DNA of 64,000 nucleotides, from NCBI RefSeq assembly GCF_949628265.1, contig NC_088788.1:11656001-11720000 (forward strand), given 5' to 3'. A model generated the notes under the pieces. The model had not been told where the DNA came from and did no database searches. It was given only the letters and a program-made list of their open reading frames with translations. Every line of letters starts with the position of its first letter. Position 1 is the stretch's first letter. Of this stretch, positions 1 to 12,020 are shown in pieces. Origin of the DNA: Cloeon dipterum (lineage: Eukaryota > Arthropoda > Insecta > Ephemeroptera > Baetidae). Position numbers and translations under genes: made by a program.

Positions 1-3000
1 CTTGCTGCTGCTATGGCTTTAAATTTTTATGACGAAACAAGAGAGGCCTGTGTTTGCTCCATTGGCGAGCTGCCGAGGGCTCGTTTTTCTCGTTCTCCAA
101 TCGCGAGCTCCTCTCCAGTCATTTCAAGGACATCGCGGCAGTGCGCACTTATCAATTAAAACGGCTGTTTATCGAGGGAAAAATAATAATTCCGTGGTCG
201 AAAGTGGCGCAATAAAGGATCGAATAAACAACACTACTTGAAGGTAAAAAGGTGCAGTGGAGAAAAATAGAAAAAGAAATGAAATACACACGCAGGTAAA
301 TTAATGAAATTAACATTTACGCTGTAGTTCAGCTCTTAAAATTTAAAAAGAAAAATTTACATGCAAGGAGGGTTTTTTCCCATTTCATCAATTAAATTTT
401 AAATGTTTTAAATCATACCATGAGTTTAATTTCTATTTAAGCTTTTTATTTTTTTTTTGTCAGGGTGTGCACCTATATAGTAAATATTAATGACGTTAGC
501 AGACTGTCCCAATCAGCCATTAATTTGGCCGTTCATAAACGCAAAGTTAGCATTTTTTTTTCAAAATTCATCATACATGACAGATTTTAAATTTAAAAAA
601 GAGCAGAAAAATATATTTTTGTTGGTTATGAATCTTAAAATCAAGTCTAATCTTTGGAAGCTGAGGGCATGGCCGTCTTTGCGTTCCTAAAAAGGAAACA
701 AAACGAACCATGGATATAAACATTTTCATTAATAGAGATCAATGCCAAACAATATCATACTAATTTTCCTCAACATTATCAGAAAATTTTCTTTTGGTAA
801 TAAGGCCCACAGAACAACACTGAAAATTCCCGGAAATAGTCAGGGAATCCACCCGATATGTATAAATGTAATGAATTTAATCTTATTTAACAATTGGTCT
901 CTAACTTTATTTTCAAATGAAACAAACGGAGGCATTCATTTTTTAACTTTTGATTTTATTCTTTACTTTTTCTGACTTACACATAGAGAGCAACACATCT
1001 CCAAACATTCAAGTTATTGAGTTGTTGTAATTTGTTCTTTGCATGGACGACTACCTCAAAATTCAGCATCCAAACTCGATTTGCGTGTGGTTTTCTTTTT
1101 TCATAGTATCCAAAAATTGTTGCCGCCTGCGTGTATGTGTGAGTGAACGAGTGTTTCTGTTTGTTTGTTTGTTTGTTTGTGTTTCACAATGAACGGAGTT
1201 GTCCTAATAAAAAAGGGGGTAAGAGGTGCACACATATATAACTGAGCAGAGGCCTAAATTGGCACGATTCACTATGCAAAAAGTCGGTCAATTTGTGTGT
1301 GAGTGTGATTTTTGTGTGTTCCAAAATTTCCGCCCGGAGAGACAAACGCACGCTCCACCGATGATAAAAGCCAAGCCGGGTTCGTCTCTGTAGTGTTTCA
1401 GTTTTTGTGGCATCACCAGTATAAAAAGTAGTTTCTAACATTTACAAAACAACCTCTTCTCCACATTTCCTGTTTTTTATATCCACAATACGTTCTTAGG
1501 GAGTAACATCGAGTTGCAACATCGTGTATTAGTTTTCTTTGAAAAGGTGCCTTTATTGCCAACGGGTTGGCACCGCTTTTCGCCTTTTGACAAAATACAC
1601 ATCAATTGGTCGAGTCCGAATTTGAGATTTCGACCCAGAAGGGACGTTAAGTTTCTGCCGATTTCACAACGATGATCATAATCATGTTTAAAATTAATCC
1701 TTTCCTTATACCGTCGATTACATCTATCACTTACGAAAAAAAAATAACACAAGATGCTCAAACCACTTTTGTGTCCTTTGTGCTCTTTTTTTAATGTAAT
1801 ATTTACTTGAACTAGCTCTGCGTCCAATCGATCGGATTCTCGGTTTTCGAAATAAGTAAGTCGCTGAGATCAAAACACACTACACGTAGCGATTAAATTA
1901 TTACACTTTTAGGAAATAATCGTGGCGCGAGAGAAGAAAATACAACTGCTGTTCGCCTAATGGCCCGAAAAACGGGACAAAACACTACAGATTCATCTTC
2001 TCCGATTACAGAACTAATACTCCCGCCTCTCCACTCAATACAAATTCGACAGAATGAATTAATCGACATAGAAAAAATGAGTCAATTAATTACACAATAG
2101 TTATGGCAGTTAATTAAACGCTTACGCCTGATTTCTTACTTTGTGCACGAGGGCAAGAAATGACAATAATTATCAGGGGGGAGGAGGGGAGACGCAACAA
2201 TTCGAGCAAAGCTAAGGAACTGAAATTAAACTACTCGCGTCGCTTGTACTGGGGTGTGTTCTTTTATTTTCTTTTTAAGTACTGTGTTGCAGAGGGGGCA
2301 GGCAGTACGCGCGGATGGTCGCGCATCAGGCAAAAGCAGCGTTGCACGCTCACTAGACTCGAACCAACTTCGCCCATGCCTTTTCTTTTCCACCGTTTCT
2401 CCAAATAAATGCATCTATCTGTGTGTGATCGCAGTAACGAAACATTCTATTGGTCTGCGCGGAGATGTTCCCAAAGCAATCAACTATAAAATAAAGGTGG
2501 TCTGGACTATGAACGCAACGATTTTTTCTCCAGCCGGGATGTTTGATTCGCGTGTTGTGTAATTTTTGTGCTCGGTTTTGTCGGTTAATAAAAATATTGT
2601 ATTTCACTCTCTGCGATACCGTTTTGCTTACTGTATGTGTTTCCCATTTTGTTATTTACACAATGAAGTCTATAATATATCAATACGCAATTTAGTCGAA
2701 ATGATGCAAACCATTAATTGGTTAATAATTATCACAACAAAAACACAAAAATAATATGTAATGAAAGCTTTTAATGTTTCCATCCGCGGATAGGGTTTTC
2801 GCCTAAATTAACAATCAGTCCTGTCGTCAGACAACACAAAAAGGGCCAATTCTTTTTGAGGGGTGGGAAGGAGGGAGGAGGCTCGATGAAGAAGTTCCTG
2901 ACTGCGTCAGCCAGTTCGGTGTGGCACACAAACACAAATCAATTTTTCTTTTTACCGATTGCGTTCACCGAATAGTGTATTAAAACAAAGGAACTGATCA

Positions 3001-3896
3001 ACATACTTTTTCCACAAGGTCAAAAGTAGTAAAACCCTATATCGAAATCTGTCGTTGGCGACAGGAGGTCTACGACTGTAGCCGAGAGACGACAAAACAA
3101 ACCAATGTAACAAAAATAATAGTTGGCGAGTAAAAAAAGAAACTCGATTCGTTTCTCGTTACAAAAAAAAATAGTGTGGTGTTGTCTTTGATTCAAAATA
3201 AAAAGTACCAAGCCGCGCCGGATTACTTTTAAGTCTGCTAGGCGTACTTCTGTTTGGAAGAAACCATTTCTCGCACTAAACTCAAGTGCTCATCATCATG
3301 TCTGCAAATATAATTCCGACTCGATATATGGAGGAGATCACGCCTCCCATCACGCACGATTTATGTGCTTTAACATAAAGAATAAAATATCGTTTGCATT
3401 TTACTTCCAACGAAAAAAGGGAAATCAGTTGGAACTAGAAAAGTAAGCTTGGGTCATGATGGCCAGCTAGGGGAAAGTTTCGCATTTCGAAATCACTTCC
3501 TGAATTTAACGGCGCAAGGTTCGCCATGGACTTTTGGCCAAGTGACTTAGGGGAAGAGTAGATTCAAAATCACTGCCGGAATTCCAATTTGCAGACAAAA
3601 TGTGGCGACTCCTAAACTCTCGTTTCCATTTTTTCTACACTCGATGAGTTGGAAAAGGAAGAGTCTCAAGCCGTAAAAAGCGCAAACGTCAATTCTCACT
3701 TTGAAATTATGATGCTGTTGTACTGTTTCCCGTAAATCATGTCCTTCCCGTTTTGATTTCTTTAAAAATAAATTAAAACATTTGGTTTCTCTCGTCATTT
3801 CAAAATACACCATAGAAGTCCTGCTGCTGTGATAATACTACGTGAAAATAAATTAAAACTCTTTCTTTCTCTCTTTCTCGTTCGGTCTGTACCTTC
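1..3896. other. Non-coding flank, no supported gene
   Basis: This stretch lies downstream of the macoilin stop codon. Its open frames are short, have no recognisable domain and no plausible splice structure, so I call no gene. The part nearest 3896 is presumably the macoilin 3' UTR. No AATAAA is obvious on the minus strand for well over 1 kb (ATTAAA appears near 2769, AATAAA near 2263), so the 3' end of that transcript is not resolved. Purine-rich patches occur near 2175-2195 and 2858-2882. Confidence 0.6.
1158..1180. repeat. TGTT microsatellite
   Basis: About six copies of a TGTT unit run in tandem with no interruption, then give way to a non-repeat GTTTCAC sequence. It is a short simple repeat in non-coding DNA with no visible function. 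Confidence 0.85.
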
Positions 3897-6800
3897 CTAA
3901 GCCTCGGTGGAAGTGATTCCTCCGCTCTTGGGTGTGTACGCAGTGGCGTTTGGGTCGAGGTTTGAAGTACAGGAGGAGGAAGAGGTTGGCAGGCTCATGA
4001 TGTGATCTCCCATCATTAGTTTGGACGAGTTGCTCATTGACACCATGTCGAGGGCGGCTGGGTTGAATGAGTCGGCCACTGCGATGACTTGAGTGATCTT
4101 CAGCTTCAGTTCATCCGCTTCCTTTTCCTTTGCGCGCAGCATTGCTAATAAGGATATATAATATTCAGGCATGAGACACAGAAGAACAATTTTAACGCAC
4201 AAAATGATCTTTTAAAGAGCTTTCTCGACAGGTTTGTTTTTTATAAAATAAAGAGAAATACAAAAATCTGTTCTTTCAAAAAGTATTTTACGGAAAAACT
4301 AATGGGAAATTATTTTTGCTGTCGATATTTAACCCTGTTTCTGGCAGATTATTACTTACATGAACTTATTTCCAGTTGCCTCTTGGCTTCGCCCAAGGCA
4401 GAGAAGAGATCCAGTTTAATGCGAGTCTCTGCGCTCAGACTGTTCTCCAAGAGCATGTTTTTATCTTTCAAATTGGTCAGGGCCTGGCACAGTCTATCTA
4501 TCTCAGTGTGGCTTTCCTTGTAGGGGCGCAGCATCTGTTGACAAGCAATGGTTTCTGGTTGATGCGAGAAAAACTATACCCTATTTTTCATCTCTGAGTG
4601 ATGGAAAAGTAATTTTGTTTGAAATAGTATCAGTTCAATTTATACCTTAAAATTAATACAAAATTATTGTTAAGATTTATTTGCAGGATTGGTATTGTGC
4701 TACACGCAGTTTAGTTTTTTACTGCCCCTATCAATTAAATTTTACGATTTCTTTATTTTAAATTCTTAAATTTTGAACTGTAAAAAATCTACCTTATTTC
4801 TGACATTTTCCTTGTGTAGAATTTTAACAAAGGAAGATATGAATGCAAAGAGAAGTTAATTATTTTAACAATTGTTTGGAAGACTTAAACGTCAGTTAAA
4901 GATTAAATTGACCCATTAATTTACTGTTTACACTAATAATAAGAAATGTGAAGGTATTAATTTTGATTTGTTAGAGAGCTCAAATATTTATGGAGAAATT
5001 ATAACTTTTAAATGTGAGCCCTACCTGTAGTTCCATTTCGAGTGAGGCGCAGCGATCCTCCTTGCTCTTGAGCTCGCGGCGTAAATGCTTGACATCAGAC
5101 TCGAGTTCCCTCCTGCGGGCTCTGCAGCTCTCGGTGCACTCGCCCTTGGCAGCGGCCGCGGCGGCGGCCATGGCGATGGCTCTGGCGGTGGCCGCCTCCT
5201 CCGCCTTCTTGGCCGCCTTGCGCTCAGTCTGCAGCTGTGACTCTGCGTTACCCCGGCAGCGTCGCTCCTCCGCCAGCCGTCTCTCCAGCTGGGCGGCGTT
5301 CTGCTTGTCCGCCTGCCGCGCCGTCACCAGGTTGTGCAGCTTCGACTGCAGCGCGTCATTGTCCGCCTGCAGCTGCGAAAGCGTGTTTCTCACGCTCTTC
5401 TCGCCCGACACGAGATTGCTGACCTGCGACTTGAGCTCTTGTTCTGACTGTTTGCTCGCGTGCAGGTCCGCCTTTAATCTCTTGATTTCGGCCTCCAATC
5501 TGCAATTTAACAGATTGGAAAATTAAATTGATGAATGGAGCGACCATTTTAAATTCCTTTAAAATTAAGCTAAAATTTTTATAAAAAGTCCATTAAATAA
5601 TGTTGTCGTAAAGATAAAATGTAATAAATAAAATTTAATCTAGTATAAGAGTTTTGAGGAAAATTAATTTTAATGACAGGAGGATTAATATCATCCTAGC
5701 AAACAACTGACTCACCGTATAGAGTGCTCGTCTTTCTGAGGAATGGAATTGGTCTCAGAAGTCGGTGACTCCCTGTTGGCTTTGTTCTTCCGCTCCCTTT
5801 GCGAATTGACGGAATTCTCCTTAACCTGCGACCACTTGGCCGAGTTGGACTTGAGGGAGCCTTTCGAGCTCTTGTCCTTGTCCACCTCGTTCTCGTCGAA
5901 GTCGTTGATTGACCCGGACGACTTCTCCATGTAGTCGATATCACCCGTAATGGAGCCGTTGATGTGCTTCTTCTCTTTCGGCTCGTCACTGTTGGATGTG
6001 CCCTTGTCCAGTGACTTCCTATGATTATTTTTCGTGACGCTCGCCTGCTGCGACGCCGGCGTGCTGTGATGATGATTGTGAACGGAGCCATTTGATATGC
6101 TTCCGTTTTCGAGGGCTTTACTGCTCTTCTCCGAGCACGCCGTCTCCACCTGTGGCTGCGGCGTCTGCTCGACGGGCAACGCTTGCTGCAGCAGCTGCAG
6201 GTAGAAGTCGTTCTCCTTCGACACCTCGCGCTGCTTTCTCTGTCGCATTCTGTACCCCACGTAGCTCTTGAATCCGAATCCAACAGTTACCACGGGATAC
6301 CCGATACTGAAATTAAAAATTTATTGCTGTAAAATCTTTTTTTTTCAAAGACTTTTAACTGTAACAAAGAGTTCATACCAGATATTTATAAAATTCTAAC
6401 TTGCGGCAAAAGTAAAAACATTTTTTTCTCTAACGTTATGATTTTTTGTCTCATTTGAAATCGCTATCAAAATACGGATTAAAATTTAGGAAAACAATTT
6501 TGTAAGTGGCAAGATTCGTGAAATTGATCACTTGTCTTCTTTTAAAAAAATTGTCTGAAAGTATGAGTGCTGCTTATGAAGGCTGACCAAACTTTACTTC
6601 CAATTAAAATTTTTTTAATATTAAAAAAATCATTCGTTAAAAATTAGATTCAAATCTTTCTTCATAATGTCAGGCGTTAATTATACAAAGCATTGAGTTT
6701 ACAAAGTTCTTGCCAAACGAATTTGTGCTAAATGTTTCTTAAATATACATGCAACTCAGACAAAAGCTTTACACCCAACGAGTTCCTGTATGCGCAATTC

Positions 6801-9800
6801 GATTTCCTTAAAGACTGCACGCTCAAGCTGACAATGGGATCTGCCCTTGGGCGTAGTCGTAGGTTTAAATATAAATAAATCTCGACGCTTGGCGTTTAAA
6901 TCTAGATGCATTGTAATACTTCTTGTAAACAGAGTTGCCAGTTTTAATTTTAATAATTCAAATTAATATATTTGGGCGAGCATTAATGCATCTAATTTGC
7001 GTATCTTTGAAACAAGCTGGAAACAAGCAACTTTACTATATTAATAACTCCTACTTGCATCAATTACTATTGAAAAATTAGTCAAATCAAGATTTACAAT
7101 TTCCCTGAATTTAATTTAATGTTATTTTTAATTGATCTTTGAGGGTTTTTTATATTTGGACCAATTTCTAGCCATTTAAATTGCTCTCAAATTACCAGTG
7201 AGCTGCAAATGGCCTGCAAAGGTCCAGATGGAACGGTATGTGCCTCACATCACGGAATCTAACTGCGGCTTCAACGTACACGAACAGCAGCCAGAGCATA
7301 ATTGTAGGCAAACAAATGCCTTTCTCTGAAAAATAAGAGATGATTTCATCAGTACAGAATGCACGTTTCATGCGTCATTGCACATGCAAATGTTGCATAA
7401 CGTCAACATGTTTAATGAAATTACGCGATTTCAGCATTTTTACGAAATGCTACGTGCTTAGGGCCATGTTCACCACAGGGGCTTGAATTCCTTGCAAAAT
7501 TTACATTTTTTTTGAATGGGCCTTGTAAATTAATTTGCGGTGTTATTTCCTGTCACTTTAATTTGTTAAATAGGCCATTTAGTGACAGCGCCGATTATCT
7601 GATAAATTTCCCATTGTGCATATGAAACGTATTTGGAGCAGATATTAATTCCCTTTTACACAGGATTTAATATCGCAAGCCCATTTTCCATTCTTAAAGG
7701 TCAGAGCTGTCTGTCAATCATGTCAAGAGGTTAATTTGGCGTAGTTATAGTTATCAAATCGCGTGTCAATAATTTGTGGTTGCGTCAACGTGCAACGTGT
7801 CGCAATGCTATTCAAATACAATAAATGAAATTAGAGCCTATTGATTGGGGTCACGGCGTGAATATTAAATCCAAATAATTATCGCAGCCCCTGCTTTTCC
7901 CAGGCGCTCGTCTTCGCGGAAAACGAAAATATACAAACCTGTATGCCAGACGTACTGAACCCACACGTATGTACTCGCTGCAAAGAAAAGCCAGTGTACT
8001 GGGATGAAAAAGAAGCAAATCATGTCTGAAGTGAGAGCGATGCAGATGAAGAAAGCGGAGAAGGCCTGCAATGAGAAACACACGGGGGCGAATGAAACAT
8101 TTTAGGGCCGACGCTGTAGGGGCAGATTGAGCTCACCAAGCCTTGATACTTGAACGAGTCATAAACACTACGCAGCAGGAGCCAGAACGGCCACAGAAAC
8201 TCGAAGCGGAATTCCAGAATGAAATCTGCCAAAATCACCAGCAGCCACAACGCCAGGAACTTGACATACAGAAGGGTGCTGCTGAAACAGGCCATCAATG
8301 AGCCGGCAATTAGAATTTATCGTAAAGACAAAATGTATGGTGCTCCGGTTGCGAGCACAAAACTGTGCCTACTAGCTCGCTTCCTTGTTTTGGCGTTCCA
8401 ATAAACCCGATAATTTCTATTGATAAGGTTAGATGGTGTAAGTTCAACACGTGGAAAAATGAAATCAGCGGTTTGCTCTGTTTTTTTATTATCAATTTTC
8501 AAATTTTAACACCAACTTTATCTCTTAAGACTTGAATGCCATTTAAATATTAATGATACGGAGATGCAATAAAATTTCTGTTCGGCACTTTTCAAGCATG
8601 AAGCAATAAAAGAATTACTCATATTCATTCTAAAGGGTGTTTAACAATGCGATAAAAATGACATTTTAATTATTGGCAAACATTTAACATACTCTTGTGA
8701 GAAAAGGCCCAGACTGGATGAAGTTAAAAATATCAGTGGAGCGCCCATTTTTCTTCTAAATTTAGAAAATTAATAACTAAAATCACAGCCAGGAAAATTT
8801 CACTTATAATTAAATTCTGCGGACAAGGCTGGAAAAACTAATAAAATTTCTGCCTGTCTTTATTGAAACCAAATTTCAGTAATCTGTTCGTTCCTGTTTC
8901 GATAAGAATTATTTCCTGATAAAATATACATGTGCCGAAAAAGATTGATAATATAATTTTTAATTTGAATTTCCTGTTCGACTGCATCACTTTCGCAAGC
9001 AAATTAAGATTTTAACGCAATATAAAATAATCATTCTCGTTATTTAACCCCAGCTGGGAGTTCATGTACAAAAAATATACTAATTTTTGGCTGGAATTTG
9101 TGACGCAGACAAAATTATTTCAACTATTTTAGTAGGAAGCATTATTATTTAGAATTTAGATGCAATTTAAAAAATGGTTGCGTATTTTTCGTGGGACTGG
9201 CCTAGAGAGGAGGAATGTTGACATAAAATAACAAAAGTAAAATAATCTGATGCATCGCCTGGTGCTATGAGGTTTCGTTAGTTTTAAGTTCGGGAAATTA
9301 CCGGAATTGTTAAGCTACGGCACTTCCAAGAAGCGACTAGCTGGATGCGCTTTTTTCATGAACTATTTTTAAGCAAATATTCACAGAATTTCCAGATAAT
9401 GGCTCAACTGGTCGAAACCTTTCAAAATAAACGGCTATATATTTACAGGTTTGTCATCAAATATTGAAGCTCCTGAAAATAATCTGCAAACGTTGGAGGT
9501 TTGCACATTTGTATGCGCTCCTAAAAGACGTTTAATTATTTGCCTAAGATTCGATCAACGTCATCCAGAGATAACACAAACAAAAGCACACCCCTTCTTG
9601 GAAAAATGCGAATGTAAATAATTATTGCGAATTCCGAGCAAGGAGTACTGATTGTGAGCGAACGGTGGGCCAGTCCGGGCCTTCGTATTATTTGGTTTAG
9701 ATTCATAACAGGGCTTTGATAATGAGATCACGTATGACGTCTCCTCAATTGAACTGAATTTGGCACCGATCTCGAAAGAGCGGGCAAAACAAGCGACCGC

Positions 9801-10456
9801 TTTCTAGAGCAAGACCCGCTTTTGGGCAAAAACCGATCGCACGACTAGATATTCGTTCGAGAATAATATAACTGGTCCACTCCGTGAATGCCTAATTAAG
9901 GAGTGCGCGGGAATACGAGCCCAAGGGCACACATAATAACATCTCGCAGCGTGCTGCAGTGCTGACCGCGAGAGAAATAACACACACACAAGTCTCTCTA
10001 TGTATATATGCACTTTGACACGCGACGATTTCACACCTGGCGAGCTTTCGAGTGGCTCTTCGCAAAGGGCAACAGGGATTTTAATCGGGAGGGTGAACTT
10101 TGCCCGCGATCAGGCTGCTGCTAATGTCAAATCGAGATTGCGACGAAATTAAAATGTTAAGTAGGAGGTGGACCGATTTTCCGACCGCGACCCGACCGGC
10201 GGTCAAGACCACGAGGGTCCGTCGGGCCTGAATCGGGCCCGGAGCGGGACAAAAATGGGCACACGACGAGGGGGACGGGTCCCGCGGCCGACGGCCAGCG
10301 GTTTGACTGAATTTCGGGAGCCAAAATAACAAATTTGGGGTCAGCCATTTTGATAATACACATATGGCCTCCTCACCTGCCGTACATTCCCTCTGTGATT
10401 TTGTTCCTTTTTAACGGCCTCCGTAATTTGCCACACTCGGCATTTCTCCTCTTCAT
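3897..10456 (-). CDS. MACO1: Macoilin, transmembrane coiled-coil protein
   Basis: Eight coding exons, in transcript order: 10456-10377, 8278-8137, 8065-7939, 7325-7196, 6306-5716, 5499-5025, 4534-4360, 4144-3897. They join in phase into 655 codons, close to the roughly 660 of vertebrate macoilin. The start is fixed by the family N-terminus MKRRNAECGKLRRPLKRNK on the first exon. Residues 28-48 begin a hydrophobic region of several membrane segments running to about residue 177 (DFILEFRFEFLWPFW, WLFFAASTYVWVQYVWHT). A basic, Ser/Asn-rich low-complexity middle follows, then a long coiled coil from about 355 to 610 with an alanine run and the conserved LENSLSAETRIKLDLFSALG. The C-terminus carries LDPNATAYTP, as in the family. 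Macoilin is known as an ER/nuclear-envelope protein of neurons that affects excitability. Exon 2 could begin three bases earlier, at 8281. Confidence 0.95.
10080..10376 (-). promoter_or_regulatory. GC/CpG-rich island at 5' end of macoilin intron 1
   Basis: Immediately downstream of the macoilin first exon (minus-strand sense) is a segment much richer in G, C and CpG than the surrounding intron, especially 10180-10330. Together with the region above the start codon it looks like a CpG-island-type promoter spanning the first exon. It also holds open frames on the minus strand, which I take as a by-product of GC richness. An alternative first exon inside it cannot be excluded. Confidence 0.4.
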
Positions 10457-10617
10457 ATTCCTAATCAGTTACTCGACACGAATGCAGTTTTATTTCGCCG
10501 CCCGTGTGAAAAATGACTCTAAAATCGCGCCGAATATCGTGACACTGCAAGTCGGGTCTCTTTGTTGTCATCCGTCTAAAGACACTGCTCTCAGCCTGGA
10601 TGCAGGGCGCCGCAGTC

Positions 10618-10622
10618 ATTGG
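10618..10622 (-). promoter_or_regulatory. CCAAT box, proximal, macoilin promoter
   Basis: The plus strand reads ATTGG, which is CCAAT on the macoilin sense strand, inside TTTGGCCAATGACTG. It is about 160 bases above the macoilin start codon, a usual distance for an NF-Y site. A second copy lies 63 bases further upstream in a similar GGCCAATGA context. Function is inferred from position and sequence only. Confidence 0.45.
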
Positions 10623-10680
10623 CCAAACCCAGCGCGCATGTTTAAAAGGCCTCCTCCAGTTGGCTGCACCAGCCTCCATC

Positions 10681-10685
10681 ATTGG
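10681..10685 (-). promoter_or_regulatory. CCAAT box, distal, macoilin promoter
   Basis: This is the second GGCCAATGA-context CCAAT on the minus strand, about 225 bases above the macoilin start codon and 63 bases from the proximal copy. Paired CCAAT boxes are typical of broad TATA-less promoters. Function is inferred. Confidence 0.45.
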
Positions 10686-11869
10686 CCGAGCCTTTCTCAG
10701 CGCTAAAGTACCCGCTAGTTGAAAGTTTAACAATTATTGATCTCTTACGCTACGCATCACGCATCAATGGAATCTTGCCGTTTACCCCGTTTACCGTTAG
10801 CGTTAAAAAACCACAGCACTCGTACTCTCCCTCTCCCTGCCTACATCACCCCCAACTTGTCCCAGCCTGCCGCCGGCCGAAGTAAACAAACATAAAGTTC
10901 AATGAACCTAGACGACAGGTGATTCTATTGTTGTGAGATTACGCTGGAGATAATAATTGGACAGAAAAAGGTTTCCTCTCAAAGGGAAACTGGGAGGCCA
11001 TATCCACACAATATAAAATTGTGCCCGATGAGCCAGGTGGATTCGCGCTGCTTTTGAACTCCCATAATATAAAAGGTGCGTACATAGATAGATAATGCAA
11101 GTAATTTTTGTCATGCCTGGAATTATCGATGGGTTCAATGGTTGTTAAATTAATGTAGCCGCATTATCGTTACGCACATATCTCAATAACCAGCAACGAC
11201 CTTATCTCTTAATGGCATATATATGTTGCATTTTTATGACATGTGTGCAACAACTATTAAGAAGATTCACCAGAAGATATATTAATTTTAAAATCAAGTT
11301 GCGTAAATAGGGTAAAATACACGGGTTTGAAAAAATTTATTCATAAATTAACTTTGAAATTATTTATTTAATTATATTAAAAATTAATTTTTCACATTGT
11401 TTAGCGCATTTAGAAGAAATTTGGAAGAATGATTGAGGACCTTGAAAATGACTTAGTCAATGGCTGGTTTTTTAAATGAAGATGAGAATAATTGGAGTAA
11501 TTTTAAAAATAGTCAAATAACTCTTAATTTAAACCAGAAATTACAAAACTTCCTATGAATTCCTCCTTGTTTTTAACCACAAAAAATATTGTAGTCCATA
11601 GTAAAATTATTCTTAAATTATTTTTTGCAACTACTGGTCAGCCACATAAATCAGAATTTCACATACCTTTTCTCCCCATAATAATGTATCTGGGCCATTT
11701 TTATGATTCAAAATTATTAACGTCATTTATAATTGCCCCTTTGGCGTTCTGACTCGACACAATGTGATCATATCTGCAGCAAAGTTTTTATCTGAAAATA
11801 TTTAGCTGCAAAATTAAATTACACAGACTACTGGTAAATAAAAATAATGATGCTATACGTTATAAATAT

Positions 11870-11875
11870 TTTATT
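11870..11875 (-). terminator. AATAAA poly(A) signal of the cadherin gene
   Basis: The minus strand carries AATAAA about 145 bases past the cadherin stop codon, in an AU-rich setting. It is the first canonical hexamer downstream of that stop, which implies a short 3' UTR. Confidence 0.65.
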
Positions 11876-12020
11876 ACTGTACAGATGAATAACGTAAAAA
11901 GTTTAGAAAAATGTTTACAATCTAGAACACAAAACACACGTCAAAGAGGGCGAAAAATTCGATGCATGTAGGTTACGCGATTGCACTGTTTATACTTGAG
12001 GCATGTACGTCTGTCTCTGT

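Noticed and set aside
2226-2414. Minus-strand GGTTCGAGTC resembling a tRNA T-arm near 2350
   Set aside because: The flanking bases cannot form the T stem, and no anticodon arm or acceptor stem is found.
5014-5526. 170-codon plus-strand frame opposite a macoilin exon
   Set aside because: It is the antisense shadow of the GC-rich coiled-coil exon, which is confirmed by family similarity and phase.
8783-8806. ATCACAGCCAG resembling the miR-2 family seed region
   Set aside because: The match stops after the first half and no hairpin precursor is visible around it.
10157-10363. Minus-strand frame starting near MADPKFVILAPEIQ in macoilin intron 1
   Set aside because: It lies in the GC-rich start of intron 1, matches no macoilin isoform I know and has no suitable donor in frame; an alternative first exon remains possible but unsupported.
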